NCBI GenBank assembly: GCA_026913215.1
Contig: JAPTYK010000001.1
Span: 806,001 to 870,000, forward strand
Reading direction: 5' to 3'
DNA: 64,000 nt
Origin: Streptomyces diastatochromogenes
GTDB taxonomy: Bacteria > Actinomycetota > Actinomycetes > Streptomycetales > Streptomycetaceae
A program made the position numbers and the translations under genes. The notes beneath the pieces are model-generated. The model was not told the DNA's origin. It searched no databases and saw only the letters and a program-made list of their open reading frames with translations. Below, piece after piece: positions 8,541-17,338 of the stretch. Each line of letters opens with the position of its first letter. Position 1 is the first letter of the stretch.

Positions 8541-8700
8541 CTAGTTGACCAGCTTGTCCAGGCAGGCGCGGTAGGCATCCGGGGCGGGCCGCACCGCCTT
8601 CGCGGCCTTCGGTAACTCGGTTCGGGCGGCGTCCAGGTCGGCCTGGCGGGCCTCGACCTTGTTGCCGCGAGGCCTGCTCAGGGGCCTGGCGCCACACCCT
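8541..8700 (-). pseudogene. Remnant or very short minus-strand gene
   Basis: On the minus strand one frame ends VRPAPDAYRACLDKLVN before a TAG at 8541 and reads upstream as KVEARQADLDAARTELPKAA, a normal helical composition. No start codon with a ribosome binding site is seen and the upstream part loses protein-like composition. It looks like the end of a truncated gene; no family is recognised. Confidence 0.3.
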
Positions 8701-8877
8701 GGTGCCAGGACCTGCGGTGCCCTTCCTGCCAGAGCGACCCTGTCACTCGCCCGTGGAATATGCGCGGATTCGCCTGCGCCCGCCCCACCGCATCAGTCAC
8801 TGTGAGGGATCCGGAGACTGCCGCCGGCTCGTGCAGCGGCAGCCTGACCGATACACGACAGAAGGGGAGATCGGATC

Positions 8878-9453
8878 ATGTGGGAACCGGACGGGGCGGA
8901 AGGGCACGTGGGCAAGGTCGGGGTGCTGCTGGAGGACGGCACGGTGCCGGGCCCGGTGTACATCGACCTCGGCAGCAGCGGACACGTCCCCAGCTTCACC
9001 GACTGGTGGTTCTACAACGGGGAGGGCCACGCACCGCTCGCGGAGCGGATGCGCGCCGTGTGCGCCTGCGGCTGGTACGGCGAGAGAGCCTACCCGATCG
9101 ACTGGACGCGGGTCCCGCACCGCGAGCCCCACCTCTACGACACCTCGGGCCCGGAGAAGGACTGGGAGAACCACACCCGACAGGTGAACGCCCGAACGGT
9201 GCCGCTGCCCGAGGACATCGCACGGCTCCTCTCACAGCTCCGCGAACGTCTGGACGAGATCGAGGACGACGATCCCCTGACCGCGCTGCGGATCATCGGC
9301 GAGCTGGACTCGATCGTCGACATCAACAGCTCCTACCTGGCCCGCCTTGCCACCAGGAAACACACCGACGAGGAAATCGCAGCGGCGCTCGGCAGCACCG
9401 AGAAAGCCACGACTGCCCGGCTGCGCCGGTACGACAACCGCAGGCGCTACTGA
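8878..9453 (+). CDS. Hypothetical protein
   Basis: A 191-residue soluble protein with a clear ribosome binding site (GAAGGGGAGA, 8 bases before the ATG). The N-terminal half is beta-rich and aromatic (VGVLLEDGTVPGPVYIDLGS, SFTDWWFYNGEG) and has a CACGWYGERAYPIDW motif with two nearby Cys. The C-terminal half is helical (LSQLRERLDEIEDDDPLTALRII, then DEEIAAALGSTEKATTARLRRY), the last part resembling an HTH. Proteins of this appearance occur on actinobacterial plasmids and integrative elements, which would fit the accessory setting. No function can be assigned. Confidence 0.7.
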   Translation: MWEPDGAEGHVGKVGVLLEDGTVPGPVYIDLGSSGHVPSFTDWWFYNGEGHAPLAERMRAVCACGWYGERAYPIDWTRVPHREPHLYDTSGPEKDWENHTRQVNARTVPLPEDIARLLSQLRERLDEIEDDDPLTALRIIGELDSIVDINSSYLARLATRKHTDEEIAAALGSTEKATTARLRRYDNRRRY

Positions 9454-9560
9454 CCCTGCAGGGGCAAGCACCAGTTTCGGGGTTCCGGCTCGGACGCAGA
9501 CGCCGATCGATGGGAGCAAGGTGAGGTCCATGTGCCGCCGATCCTTTCGAGGAGTCGCTG

Positions 9561-10049
9561 ATGCCCTCCCCCTCGTCCCGTGGTCTCGACGAGGCCCTCG
9601 ACAACCTGGCCGAGGTCGCCGGCCGGTTCTTCGCCGGCCAGGACTTGGACGGTGTGCGCCGCACGGACGCGACGTTCTGGCGGCCCGGCCGCCGGGTCGT
9701 GGTGGAGAACGCCGACGGCCCGGTCCGCCGCGCCTCCTACCGGGCCGGCTGGCACCGGCTCACCGTCCGCATGGCCGCCCTTACCGCCGCCGCGGGCGGA
9801 GCGTACGGCTACCTCCACCACCCCGACGCCGTCACCCAGGCCCTCACCTACGACGCCCCGATGGCCGCGCTCGCCACGGCGACCTGCGGCGCCACGTACC
9901 GGATCAAGGGCCGCGAACGGCGCGAGCTGCTGCAGGAATGGGTCGACCCGCTGCACCAGGCGCTCGCGGTCGACGGCAGCCCAGGCGCCCGCGACCACCC
10001 CGCCGGGCGCGACCGGCTCGGCACCGCAGGTCTGCCGGAGCCAGGGTAG
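9561..10049 (+). CDS. Hypothetical helical protein, 3' end truncated
   Basis: From ATG 9561 the product is an alpha-helical protein (LDEALDNLAEVAGRFFAGQD, then RMAALTAAAGGAYGYLHHPD, MAALATATCGATYRIKGRER and LLQEWVDPLHQAL) with even, natural composition for about 140 residues. After roughly 9980 the frame runs antisense into a sheath-like gene fragment and the residues become Arg/Pro/Gly-rich shadow. I conclude that the original 3' end has been replaced at a recombination junction near 9957-9985. No family is recognised. Confidence 0.5.
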   Translation: MPSPSSRGLDEALDNLAEVAGRFFAGQDLDGVRRTDATFWRPGRRVVVENADGPVRRASYRAGWHRLTVRMAALTAAAGGAYGYLHHPDAVTQALTYDAPMAALATATCGATYRIKGRERRELLQEWVDPLHQALAVDGSPGARDHPAGRDRLGTAGLPEPG

Positions 10050-10484
10050 TACACCGCCGCGTACGGCCGTACCCTCCTCCAGATCCCAGGCGCCGACGGC
10101 CGCTGCGGCCCGCTCGGAGCTCTGCTCTCGGTCGGTGTGCAGGATGGCCATGGCGTTGTTGTCAGCGGCCCAGCCGGTGAGCGCGCGAGCCCACTCGCCA
10201 GCGCTCTGCGTGCCCTGGCCCCACAGGCCGGGGGCAATCCCGATGGTCACGTCAGACAGCATGCTCAGTACCTCCAAGCCCTCAGCGAGAGTGGATCCGG
10301 CGGTGCTGACGAGGTAGCAATCCGCCCTGTCGCCGTTCCGGAAATAGCCCTTGAGTACCGGCCCCAGCACCCGCCGCGCATCCCTCTGACCGTCCTCGTC
10401 GGCGAGCTCGTTGAAGCGCCGCCAGCTATCCCCCCTCACCGACCCCGCGGGCAGGCCCGCGAAGCCGCCGATGAACGCCGTCAC
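9957..10484 (-). pseudogene. Contractile tail sheath-like protein, fragment
   Basis: On the minus strand from GTG 10484 the frame reads TAFIGGFAGLPAGS, WRRFNELADEDG, LKGYFRNGDRADCYLVSTAG, a middle part VLSMLSDVTIGIAPGLWG and ADNNAMAILHTDREQ, and then PGGVVAGAWAAVDRERL. This is the order seen in the first half of phage and contractile-injection-system tail sheath proteins: a TAFIGF-like start, YFxNGGxxCYVV-like, xVTIVxxPGL, xxRxAILDxP-like, and the PPSGAVAGVxARxDxxRG-like block. A stop lies a few codons upstream, so the usual first 20 or so residues are lost, and the C-terminal half is missing. A contractile-injection sheath is the best guess; no companion genes are present. Confidence 0.5.
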
Positions 10485-11202
10485 GGCGGCGCGTGTTTCG
10501 CAGCGCTACGCTCAGCCTCGCTGATCTATATGACACACGGGGAGATGGCCGCAGCAGCCAACCCGGAAGTCACTAAACCCTTAAAATCGAACAAATTGCC
10601 CCTTGTCGATTTCTCATACAGTTTGACTGTTGCGTCACCCTCCCTTGCACCTACGCGTCTCCTGCTTTCCGCGTGCCACAGGCGCCCGGCAACACCTGCG
10701 GCTGCAAATGATTCCCGCACCACCCCCGGCACCCTGCGCTTTCGCTACGCCACCACAACCATGATTCGCTTATGCACATTCGCACTTTTCCCATCTGCAC
10801 AACCAGCTTCCGAAGGACGTGACGGCTCCACTTAGGAGGTCGGAAGGCGCTTGAAGATCAACCGCATCACAGGCTATCCACCTGCATCTTTTTCAAGAGA
10901 TACCTGTTTCGATCAAAAAGAAAGCGCAGTATGCGTCAGAAAACTCCGGAGCTGGAAACGAATCGATCATCGCTTCAGCGAATAGTCGATCAGTGGCGCT
11001 CATTTAGTGAAGTTGTTGCAGGAGAGAGATGTTCCCACGGAGAGAATGATGCGTAACGCGATGCGAATGGACTGGGTGTGAATATATGGTGGGCCTCGAG
11101 CACGCAGTCCGATGATGGCTGCCAGCGTGCAGATGGCCCCGGGAGGCACCCCGGGGCCATCTTGATCAGGCCATCAAACCTCAAGATGGAAAGAGGAATT
11201 TC
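10485..11202. other. AT-richer intergenic stretch
   Basis: Bases 10500-11100 have clearly lower GC than the surroundings and no supported gene on either strand. Long A/T tracts (for example around 10570-10620 and 10880-10925) suggest imported or promoter DNA. A hairpin lies near the right end. Confidence 0.45.
11131..11162. terminator. Hairpin terminator-like element
   Basis: AGATGGCCCCGGG pairs with CCCGGGGCCATCT around a short loop, followed by TGATC. No gene is visible directly upstream, so it may belong to a lost gene or a small RNA. Confidence 0.5.
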
Positions 11203-11484
11203 ATGACCTTCGGAGCGAACCGGGAGCCTGCTACGACTTCCCCGGCTCACCCCCAGGGCATTATCCCGTTCAAGGGCGCGGGTGAAACCCGTTGGTCCTC
11301 GCTGATCGACTTCCGCCTGTGCGGAAGCTTCCTGCTCGTCGTCGTGCTGACGGTCGTCATCGTCGTCGTGCTCTCCGGGCCGTACGCCGCTGACTTCTGG
11401 CCCTTTCTGCTGCCGGTGGTGGCGGTGTTGGTGAAGGCCAGCCGCCGGAGCATGGTGCGCGTGGTGCGCGTCTACCAGGTCTGA
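11203..11484 (+). CDS. Small membrane protein
   Basis: A 93-residue protein with two predicted membrane segments: FLLVVVLTVVIVVVLSG (about residues 48-64) and, after a short loop, FWPFLLPVVAVLVKA (about 69-83). It has a basic C-terminus (SRRSMVRVVRVYQV). Preceded by GGAAAGAGGAATTTC at a good ribosome-binding distance from ATG 11203, and followed directly by a strong terminator, so it appears to be a single-gene unit. No family is recognised. Confidence 0.6.
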   Translation: MTFGANREPATTSPAHPQGIIPFKGAGETRWSSLIDFRLCGSFLLVVVLTVVIVVVLSGPYAADFWPFLLPVVAVLVKASRRSMVRVVRVYQV

Positions 11485-11491
11485 CCCCTTT

Positions 11492-11527
11492 CCGGGTGCG
11501 GGCCGCTTCACGGCGGCCCGCACCCGG
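11492..11527 (+). terminator. Rho-independent terminator
   Basis: CCGGGTGCGGGCCGC pairs with GCGGCCCGCACCCGG around a five-base loop, seven bases after the stop at 11484. Confidence 0.85.
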
Positions 11528-11591
11528 CCTTGGCCGCTGAAGCCCTGACGCGGTGGGCGACCGCCCTCGGGGCAGCGAAGGGAGAACACCG

Positions 11592-12605
11592 ATGGCGACG
11601 CCATCACCGGAGGCCCGGTGCGAGTACTGCCTGGGTCCCCTCAAGCGTTCGAAGAGGGGCGGACGTCCCCGTATCTACTGCCGGCCCCTCTGCCGGCGTC
11701 GAGCCCAGCGTGAACGGGATCATGCATCAGGTGTGCCCCGCTCCGCGCGTCTGTCGTGGCACCCGATCGCCGACGACCTGGTCACCAATGCCCGATACCT
11801 GCACAGCAACAAGCAGTTGCCGCTCAAGGACGTCCTCGCGCTCGCTGGCAATGTGGGCAGGGACGCGGAGTGTCTGGCGGCCGTAGCGGTCGCCGCCGCC
11901 CGGAGCGGGGTGGCGGCTGGTCCGAGATCGCCGCGGAGGCGGGTCGCAGCGAAGCGTCGGCGAGGGCGAAGTGGGGCGGTTCCCAGGTCTCCCGCCTGCT
12001 GGCCGCACGCCAACCGGCGCTAGCAGAAATCGAGTGGGACCCGGCATCGGTCTCGGCGAAGGCGCCCCTCGTCCCGCGCCAGGGCGGACGAACCGCAGTC
12101 TCTTCGGAAGACCACCGGGGGCTCGGGTCCGCCCTGCGCACGCTGTACAGGAAGACGCGGACGAGCCTCGTCCGGGTGTCGGCCGCCACCGGTCTGCCCG
12201 TCTCCATGGTCTCGGCCCTGCTGGAGGACCGGACGGTGGCCTCCTGGCCGGAGGTCTACGCCCTGCCCATGCACTAGGCGGGGAGCCGGAGGACCTGCGG
12301 CATCTGTGGGAGTGCGCTGTGGAGGACAAGGCTCTCTCGAACCGAACAGGGACAGCGAACGGTTGGCCTCGGCGCTGCGCGGTGCCCGGCTGGCGGCCGG
12401 GGCACCGGAGCTCGCGACCGTGTGCCCTCCCGGCATCAAGGTCAGCGTCATACAGGCAGCCTTGCAAGGAAGGGCTGTTCCGCCTTGGTCGGTCCTGCGG
12501 ATTTTCCTCGCCGCCCTGGAAGCGGATCCGAACTCCTACGAGGCTTTGTGGCTGGCCGCGCGCGTGGCGGACCTGGCTGGGCGGGAAGGAGAAGTACGGC
12601 CATGA
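11592..12605 (+). pseudogene. Cys-motif plus HTH regulator-like gene, broken by three frame changes
   Basis: From ATG 11592 the product starts with CEYCLGPLKRSKRGGRPRIYC and CRRRAQRERD, a small CxxC...CxxxC zinc-binding-like head known from actinobacterial DNA-binding proteins, then a helical part. Protein-like reading continues only by changing frame near 11910 (to WSEIAAEAGRSEASARAKWG), again near 12270 (ALGGEPEDLRHLWECAVEDK) and near 12330 (RLASALRGARLAAG, SYEALWLAARVADLAGREGE), ending at 12605. The middle contains an XRE-like segment (LRTLYRKTRTSLVRVSAATG). Each change needs one missing base, so this is either a decayed gene or one hit by sequencing errors. The next gene starts four bases before its stop (ATGA). 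Confidence 0.55.
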
Positions 12606-13026
12606 GGCGGGCCCGCATCTGCGATACCCGGATCGGGTTCGAGGCGTTCTGCGAGGCGAACAGGGAGTCCTACATCCGGTATGCCGAGAAGTGGGTCGAC
12701 GACCGCGCGGAGGCAAGGCTCTGCGTCGAGGCCGTGTTCGACGCCCTGGAGCCCCAGTGGGTGAGCGTGCTGGGCACGCAGTCCCCGCAGCACGGGTCTG
12801 GGAGGACCTGCGGGCCGAGGCCGCTCATCGCACAACGGATGCCGGCAGTCCGGCGGAGAAGTTCCATGCCGTTCTTCGCAACGACCAGGCCGACATCGTC
12901 CTGCTCCACCACGACCTGTGTCTGCCGCTGGATCGCGCTGCCCGTCTGATGGGCCTGCCCGGACCTATCGCGCAGGCCCTCCTGCGCGGAGCCGAACGCG
13001 ATCTCAGCAAGCAGTTCGAGGCGTAA
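12602..13026 (+). CDS. Sigma-factor-like DNA-binding protein, one frame break
   Basis: Starts at ATG 12602 inside the upstream stop. The N-terminal part (FEAFCEANRESYIRYAEKWV, then EARLCVEAVFDALEPQWVSV) resembles region 2 of ECF-type sigma factors. After about 12785 the frame must shift by one missing base to reach VWEDLRAEAAHRTTDAG and then DLCLPLDRAARLMGLPGPIA and ALLRGAERDL, a region-4-like HTH. The total is about 140 residues, close to the size of these small sigma-like proteins. Coupling to the upstream HTH gene suggests a shared regulatory pair. If the frame break is real, only the first domain is made. Confidence 0.5.
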
Positions 13027-13028
13027 AG

Positions 13029-13069
13029 ACGCCCGGCGCACACCCGAAGACCGGGTGTGCGCCGGGCGT
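13029..13069 (+). terminator. Rho-independent terminator
   Basis: A perfect 17-bp stem (ACGCCCGGCGCACACCC and its complement) with a 7-base loop, followed by TTCG; it starts two bases after the stop of the sigma-like gene. Confidence 0.9.
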
Positions 13070-13202
13070 TTCGTGCCCCACTCCTCGCGTATCTGACCAT
13101 CACTGCACTCATCAGAGTGACTAGCCGTCAGTGACGCCCCTCCTAGGATGAGTCCTTACATTCAGGCAGAGTTGGCCCCGGCCAGGGCTCAGGGGAGCAC
13201 GT

Positions 13203-14036
13203 ATGACCTACGGGGAGAAACCCCAAACTCACGTCATCGACAGCAGTCATGCCAGCGCGGCACGCATGTATGACTGGCTCTTGGGGGGAACGCAGAACTA
13301 CGAGGTCGACAGGTCCGCCTGCGCGGAGCTCCTGAAGATCGCGCCGAGCACCCAGCAGCTGGCCCGCAACAACCGTGACTTCCTCCGGCGGGTCGTACGC
13401 TTCCTCGCCGAGGAAAAGGGCATTACCCAGTTTCTCGACCACGGCAGCGGTCTGCCGACCCAGGACAATGTCCACGAAGTCGCCCAGCGCGTCCACCACG
13501 ACGCCAAGGTCGTGTACGTCGACAACGACCCGATGGTCCTCGCCCACGCCGAGACCTACCTCGACGACAACGAGAACACCATGGTCGTCGACCTCGACAT
13601 GCGACGCACGCAGGACATAAGGAACGCCACCAGCGGCTTCCTCGACTGGGACGAGCCCATCGCCGCCCTGTTCGTCTCCGTCCTGCACTGCATCCCCGAC
13701 ACCGAGGACGAGAACGATCCGGCCGCTGTCATAAGGACCATCTCCGAACAGCTCCCGGCCGGCAGCTACATGGTCATCTGCCAACTCGTCAGCGAGGACG
13801 AGAAGGTCCGCGACGGCGTCACCCAGCTCATGAGAGACGCAACCGAAGGAAGATGGGGACGTGTACGCGAACCCGCCGAAGTAAGACGCTACTTCGACAC
13901 ACTCGACATCATCGATCCCCCCGGCCTGGTCGACGTGATCGACTGGCGTCCCGACTCCCCGCCACCGCCCAAGGACATGCGGCTGACCGACTGGATCGAG
14001 TGGGGCGGCGTCGGTAGCGTCAAGACGACCCGGTGA
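13203..14036 (+). CDS. SAM-dependent methyltransferase, DUF574 family
   Basis: A 277-residue protein of the actinobacterial S-adenosylmethionine methyltransferase family often called DUF574. Visible landmarks are the early SSHASAARMYDWLLGGTQNY, FLDHGSGLPTQDNVHEVAQR (SAM-binding loop), KVVYVDNDPMVLAHAETYL (acidic end of strand 2), FVSVLHCIPD and a conserved DWIEWGGVG near the C-terminus. The length is normal and the frame intact. The family's substrate is not established. It converges on an XRE regulator with a DUF397 gene next to it, a frequent neighbourhood in Streptomyces. A TAGGAT sequence at 13144-13149 could be the -10 box. Confidence 0.9.
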   Translation: MTYGEKPQTHVIDSSHASAARMYDWLLGGTQNYEVDRSACAELLKIAPSTQQLARNNRDFLRRVVRFLAEEKGITQFLDHGSGLPTQDNVHEVAQRVHHDAKVVYVDNDPMVLAHAETYLDDNENTMVVDLDMRRTQDIRNATSGFLDWDEPIAALFVSVLHCIPDTEDENDPAAVIRTISEQLPAGSYMVICQLVSEDEKVRDGVTQLMRDATEGRWGRVREPAEVRRYFDTLDIIDPPGLVDVIDWRPDSPPPPKDMRLTDWIEWGGVGSVKTTR

Positions 14037-14069
14037 CCCCACGCGGAGCAGCCGGCCCGAAACCCGCCT

Positions 14070-14987
14070 CTAGCCCGGCTGCTCCGCCGCCAGCTCTTCC
14101 CAGTGGGCAACGGCACGCTCCAGCGCCTCGGTGTTCTTCTTTCCCTTGTGGACGTTGGCCCGGAGATTGTCCAGCAGCTTCCGGGTACGGTCCAGCTGGG
14201 GCTTGTTTGTGATGTAGTTCGCCCCGTCCGCGTGCTCCGAGTACGCCAGCTCCTGGCTCTGCCCTTCTTCGAAGGTCATGTGGTAAACCGACGTGGGGGG
14301 AGCCATGTACCAGTCCGGGAGGATTCGCACGCTGACGTTCCTGGTCGCGTGTGCTTTACGGAGGAAGCGCATCTGTTCCGCCATCATGCCGGCGGGCCCG
14401 TAGGGCTGGTAGAGAACCTTCTCCCAGATCAGCGCCACGAAGTTGGGCCGCCGCTGGCCGAGCATCAGCTGACGCTGCTTCCTGAGCCCAACGATGAGTT
14501 CGATCTCATTGTCGGGGCGTTCCAGCTCTATCATCCGGGTCAGCGCACGAGCGTAGTCCTCGGTCTGCAGGAGCCCGGGAACCACACGAGACTCGTAGAC
14601 GGTGATCCAGTCAGCAGACCGCTCCAAGCGAATGAGCCGCTTGAGGTAGTTCGGCGTCACATCGGCGAACCTCGCGAAGAGGTCCTCATTCCCCGTCTGC
14701 TGGTGAAGCTGATCGAGGAGAGCGCGATCCTGCCGGGAAACACCGTAGAACAGCGCCAGATCGTTCAAGTCCCGGTACTTGACGGGGCTCTGGCCCCGTT
14801 CCATCCGGCTGATCTTCGACGTGGAACCGCGGATCACCCGCGCCGCGTCCGCCAGCGTGTAGCCCCGCCGCTCACGATGGGCCCGAAGCTCGTCGCCCAG
14901 CATCCTGTCGCTGAGGCGGTCCCCCCCGTCCTGCATCGGCACTACCGGCGCGTCACGGTCGGGCTGACGCATGTGGGCGGCGGGCAT
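14070..14987 (-). CDS. XRE-family regulator with C-terminal DUF5753-like domain
   Basis: A 305-residue regulator. Residues about 30-85 form a helix-turn-helix (LGDELRAHRERRGYTLADAA, RVIRGSTSKISRMERG), followed by the typical sensor domain: WITVYESRVVPGLLQTEDYA, then LRKQRQLMLG, LWEK-like ALIWEKVLYQPYG, and VSVRILPDW. These proteins work with small DUF397 partners in Streptomyces developmental or secondary-metabolite control (WhiJ-like systems). A DUF397 gene lies directly upstream on the same strand. I chose ATG 14987 because it gives the usual length; a longer in-frame start at 15065 would add a Cys/Gly-rich stretch not seen in the family. Confidence 0.88.
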   Translation of the reverse strand: MPAAHMRQPDRDAPVVPMQDGGDRLSDRMLGDELRAHRERRGYTLADAARVIRGSTSKISRMERGQSPVKYRDLNDLALFYGVSRQDRALLDQLHQQTGNEDLFARFADVTPNYLKRLIRLERSADWITVYESRVVPGLLQTEDYARALTRMIELERPDNEIELIVGLRKQRQLMLGQRRPNFVALIWEKVLYQPYGPAGMMAEQMRFLRKAHATRNVSVRILPDWYMAPPTSVYHMTFEEGQSQELAYSEHADGANYITNKPQLDRTRKLLDNLRANVHKGKKNTEALERAVAHWEELAAEQPG

Positions 14988-15085
14988 ACAGTCTCCGGCA
15001 GATAGTGAACAGTCATTTATCCACAGAATGCAGGAGGGATACCCGCCGCCACAAATTATGGCCAAAGCCTCACCCGGCGCTTACC

Positions 15086-15319
15086 TCAGACGTCAAGGCG
15101 GTCGAACTCCTCCGCCTTGGCGCCCACCAGGAAGGCACTCCACTCCGCCGGCGTGAATACCAGCGCCGGCCCCTCGGGGAACCTCGAGTTCCGGAGAGCG
15201 ACCGCGCCGCCCTTCAGGCCCGCAGCCTCGACGCACTCGCCGGCGCCGATGCTCGCGCTCGCCTTCCTCCACGTAACACCCTGGATGGCATTCGCCGAAA
15301 TCCCGTTCTCCACCACCAT
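15086..15319 (-). CDS. DUF397 protein
   Basis: A 77-residue DUF397 protein. Family marks are VTWRKASASIGAGECVEAAG, VALRNSRFPEGPALVFTPAE and WSAFLVGAKAEEFD. Members pair with XRE regulators such as the next gene downstream (14070-14987, 98 bases away), and several pairs resemble toxin-antitoxin or WhiJ-type control modules. The frame is intact and full length. Confidence 0.9.
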   Translation of the reverse strand: MVVENGISANAIQGVTWRKASASIGAGECVEAAGLKGGAVALRNSRFPEGPALVFTPAEWSAFLVGAKAEEFDRLDV

Positions 15320-15499
15320 CGCCGCGACCTCCCTCTCTGTCGACTTTCATCGGCCGCGACCCTTTCTGCCCAATTCCCATACGGGAACCCGAAGAGCCGC
15401 AGATGCAAGACTAGAAGCCTGCACCTTGCATGGTCATTTCCCGAAAGAGTGCAGTTCGATTCCTTTTTTCGAATAATCCGATCTTCGTCAGATGTCTGA

Positions 15500-15746
15500 A
15501 GTGGAGCCTTCCCGCAGGAGCTACCCAGTTCCCACGCTGTCCTCCCGAGGAACCTTCTGTTCTGCTATCAGGCAGGGCAGGGGCCTCGAAGCTCTCTGGA
15601 ATCCACTGGCGGTGGAGCCAAGTTCCGGCATCGGAACCGGGAGGCTGACAGACTCTCCGCAGCAGCGAGGGAGGCTTCGTGGGTTTCGGTTCCCGCATCG
15701 GCGTGCCGGGCCCGAACGTGCGCGTCTCGGCCAGGGGTGTACAGAC
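15500..15746 (+). repeat. Roughly 240-bp segment, copy 1 of a direct duplication
   Basis: This segment is about three-quarters identical by eye to 32705-32945, in the same orientation. Exact shared blocks include CTCGAAGCTCTCTG, CTCCGCAGCAGCGAGGGAGG, GTGCGCGTCTCG and the start GTGGA-CCTTCCCGCA. No frame reads as a protein in both copies. In this copy a canonical I-E type repeat follows at once (15747), so the segment could be an old CRISPR leader; that is inference. Confidence 0.65.
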
Positions 15747-15775
15747 ATGGTCCCCGCGCGAGCGGGGGTGATCCG
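15747..15775 (+). repeat. Orphan canonical type I-E CRISPR repeat
   Basis: The 29 bases contain GTCCCCGCGCGAGCGGGGGT followed by GATCCG, the classic Streptomyces I-E repeat. It differs from the repeats of the two arrays here (CTCTCCGCGCAGGCGGAGGT core) and reads in the opposite direction to array 1, whose degenerate last repeat starts 29 bases further on. Confidence 0.7.
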
Positions 15776-15804
15776 AGCCCCGGCAAGTAGCCGGACAGCT
15801 GGGA

Positions 15805-17114
15805 AGCGTGCTCCTCGCATGCGCGGAGAGCACCAAACCATCTCAGCCTCCTCCAGCGCCTAGATCGACCCACCTCCGCCTGCACGGAGAGCACCACTCG
15901 CCCGGTCGCGCGATCTGGGCGATGTGCGACCCACCTCCGCCTGCGCGGAGAGCACCCCTGCTGCTCGATCTTGTGTGGTGCCCGGAACCGACCCACCTCC
16001 GCCTGCGCGGAGAGCACTGTGATCTAGGTCACTCCGATTTTCACGTTTGCGACCCACCTCCGCCTGCGCGGAGAGCACACGTCGATCCACGAGATGGTGG
16101 TGTGCGACTTCGACCCACCTCCGCCTGCGCGGAGAGCACGGCGTCGACACCCCGCAGGAAAAGCGCGACCTCGACCCACCTCCGCCTGCGCGGAGAGCAC
16201 AGCAGACCGTCCAGGGTGACTAGGAGGCCGGCCGACCCACCTCCGCCTGCGCGGAGAGCACCTCGCGGGAGACCACCCAGTTCTTCTTGGCGGCGACCCA
16301 CCTCCGCCTGCGCGGAGAGCACTCGGAGTGCAGCTGATACGCGATCTTCGTGTGCGACCCACCTCCGCCTGCGCGGAGAGCACTCAGGTCAGCAGGGGCG
16401 ACCCGAGAAGCACGGCGACCCACCTCCGCCTGCGCGGAGAGCACGTCTTGCCGGCGGCGTCGATGGTGACGGGGAGCGACCCACCTCCGCCTGCGCGGAG
16501 AGCACAGACCCGCCCGCAGTCGCAGGAGCGCGAGCCGCGACCCACCTCCGCCTGCGCGGAGAGCACGCGGCATCAGTGATGTCGGTGCGCATCTGCTACG
16601 ACCCACCTCCGCCTGCGCGGAGAGCACCCCGGACCGTCGAACCCGGACCACGAGAACGCCGACCCACCTCCGCCTGCGCGGAGAGCACGCCTTGGTGCCC
16701 TTGAGTTGCTTGACCAGGTACGACCCACCTCCGCCTGCGCGGAGAGCACGGGTCTAGGTCCGCCGCGAAGACGGTCCGAGCGACCCACCTCCGCCTGCGC
16801 GGAGAGCACGCGGTCGACATCATGACCACCGACAAGGACTGCGACCCACCTCCGCCTGCGCGGAGAGCACGTGATCCACCTCCTCCGCCTGGCCCCCTGT
16901 GCCGACCCACCTCCGCCTGCGCGGAGAGCACGACACGAGGGCGAGCCTCCCGGCCGCCATGTGCGACCCACCTCCGCCTGCGCGGAGAGCACTCCTGGTC
17001 CTGTTGCTCCCCAGGGTCCTCGATCGACCCACCTCCGCCTGCGCGGAGAGCACTCGACACCGGCTGAACGCATCAGCTCAATGGCCGACCCACCTCCGCC
17101 TGCGCGGAGAGCAC
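15805..17114 (-). CRISPR. CRISPR array 1 (type I-E, about 22 repeats)
   Basis: The 29-bp repeat, read on the minus strand, begins GTGCTCTCCGCGCAGG and ends GGAGGTGGGTCG. Twenty-one good copies start every 61 bases from 15866 to 17086, with 32-nt spacers (one of 33 and one of 31). A degenerate terminal copy lies at 15805-15833 (TGCGCGGAGAGCAC end kept), and 15866 has one change. The decayed end is on the left and the perfect copies are next to the leader at 17115, so transcription is on the minus strand, away from cas3. Repeat and spacing match Cas6e/Cascade of type I-E. No spacer target can be named without a search. Confidence 0.97.
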
Positions 17115-17158
17115 CCTTCCTGAGCAGGCATTCTAAGAGGGCTTTGCCGTTTCTTGAC
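17115..17158 (-). promoter_or_regulatory. Leader box of array 1
   Basis: On the minus strand this 44-bp box, GTCAAGAAACGG...TAGAATGCCTGCTCAGGAAGG, directly abuts the first repeat. The same box, with a few changes, abuts array 2 at 26881-26924 in the opposite orientation. Conservation next to both first repeats marks it as the integration-proximal leader. The adjoining AT-rich bases (17159-17185) are likely to hold the array promoter. Confidence 0.85.
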
Positions 17159-17200
17159 GATTCTTTTCTTTCGAAAGGAACGTCAGCACGTCTGCCTCCA
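17133..17200 (-). pseudogene. Vestigial 3' end of a second cas2e
   Basis: On the minus strand one frame reads ADVLTFLSKEKNRQETAKPS before a TAG at 17133. The intact cas2e at 26595-26906 ends DGLTLMAFEKKSQGMEKPF before its TAG, at the same position relative to the leader box. Shared residues (D-LT, EK, Q, KP, stop) and equal distance to the array indicate that array 1 once followed a cas2e copy, of which only about 20 codons can be recognised. Confidence 0.6.
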
Positions 17201-17338
17201 CAAGCCTGGTCACAACGGCCAAGCCTACGGGACATCAGCCGGAGCAGTACGCCCTGCTGCAGTGCGCCGAGGCAGGCGTCGCACCACGAGGGCTTGCAGA
17301 TCGGGGCGTTGTCAGTGCCGCCTGATACCTGTGGTGTC

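Noticed and set aside
15808..17235. Long open frames crossing CRISPR array 1 (Thr/His/Leu/Arg or Pro-rich repeats)
   Set aside because: They arise from the 61-base periodic repeat, which has no stop in several frames; the protein-like repeats simply translate the CRISPR repeat.
17253..17260. Second short match (CCTGCTGC) to the seed of the crRNA-like spacer upstream of cas3
   Set aside because: Only 8 nt, with no AAG before it; expected by chance in this GC-rich sequence.
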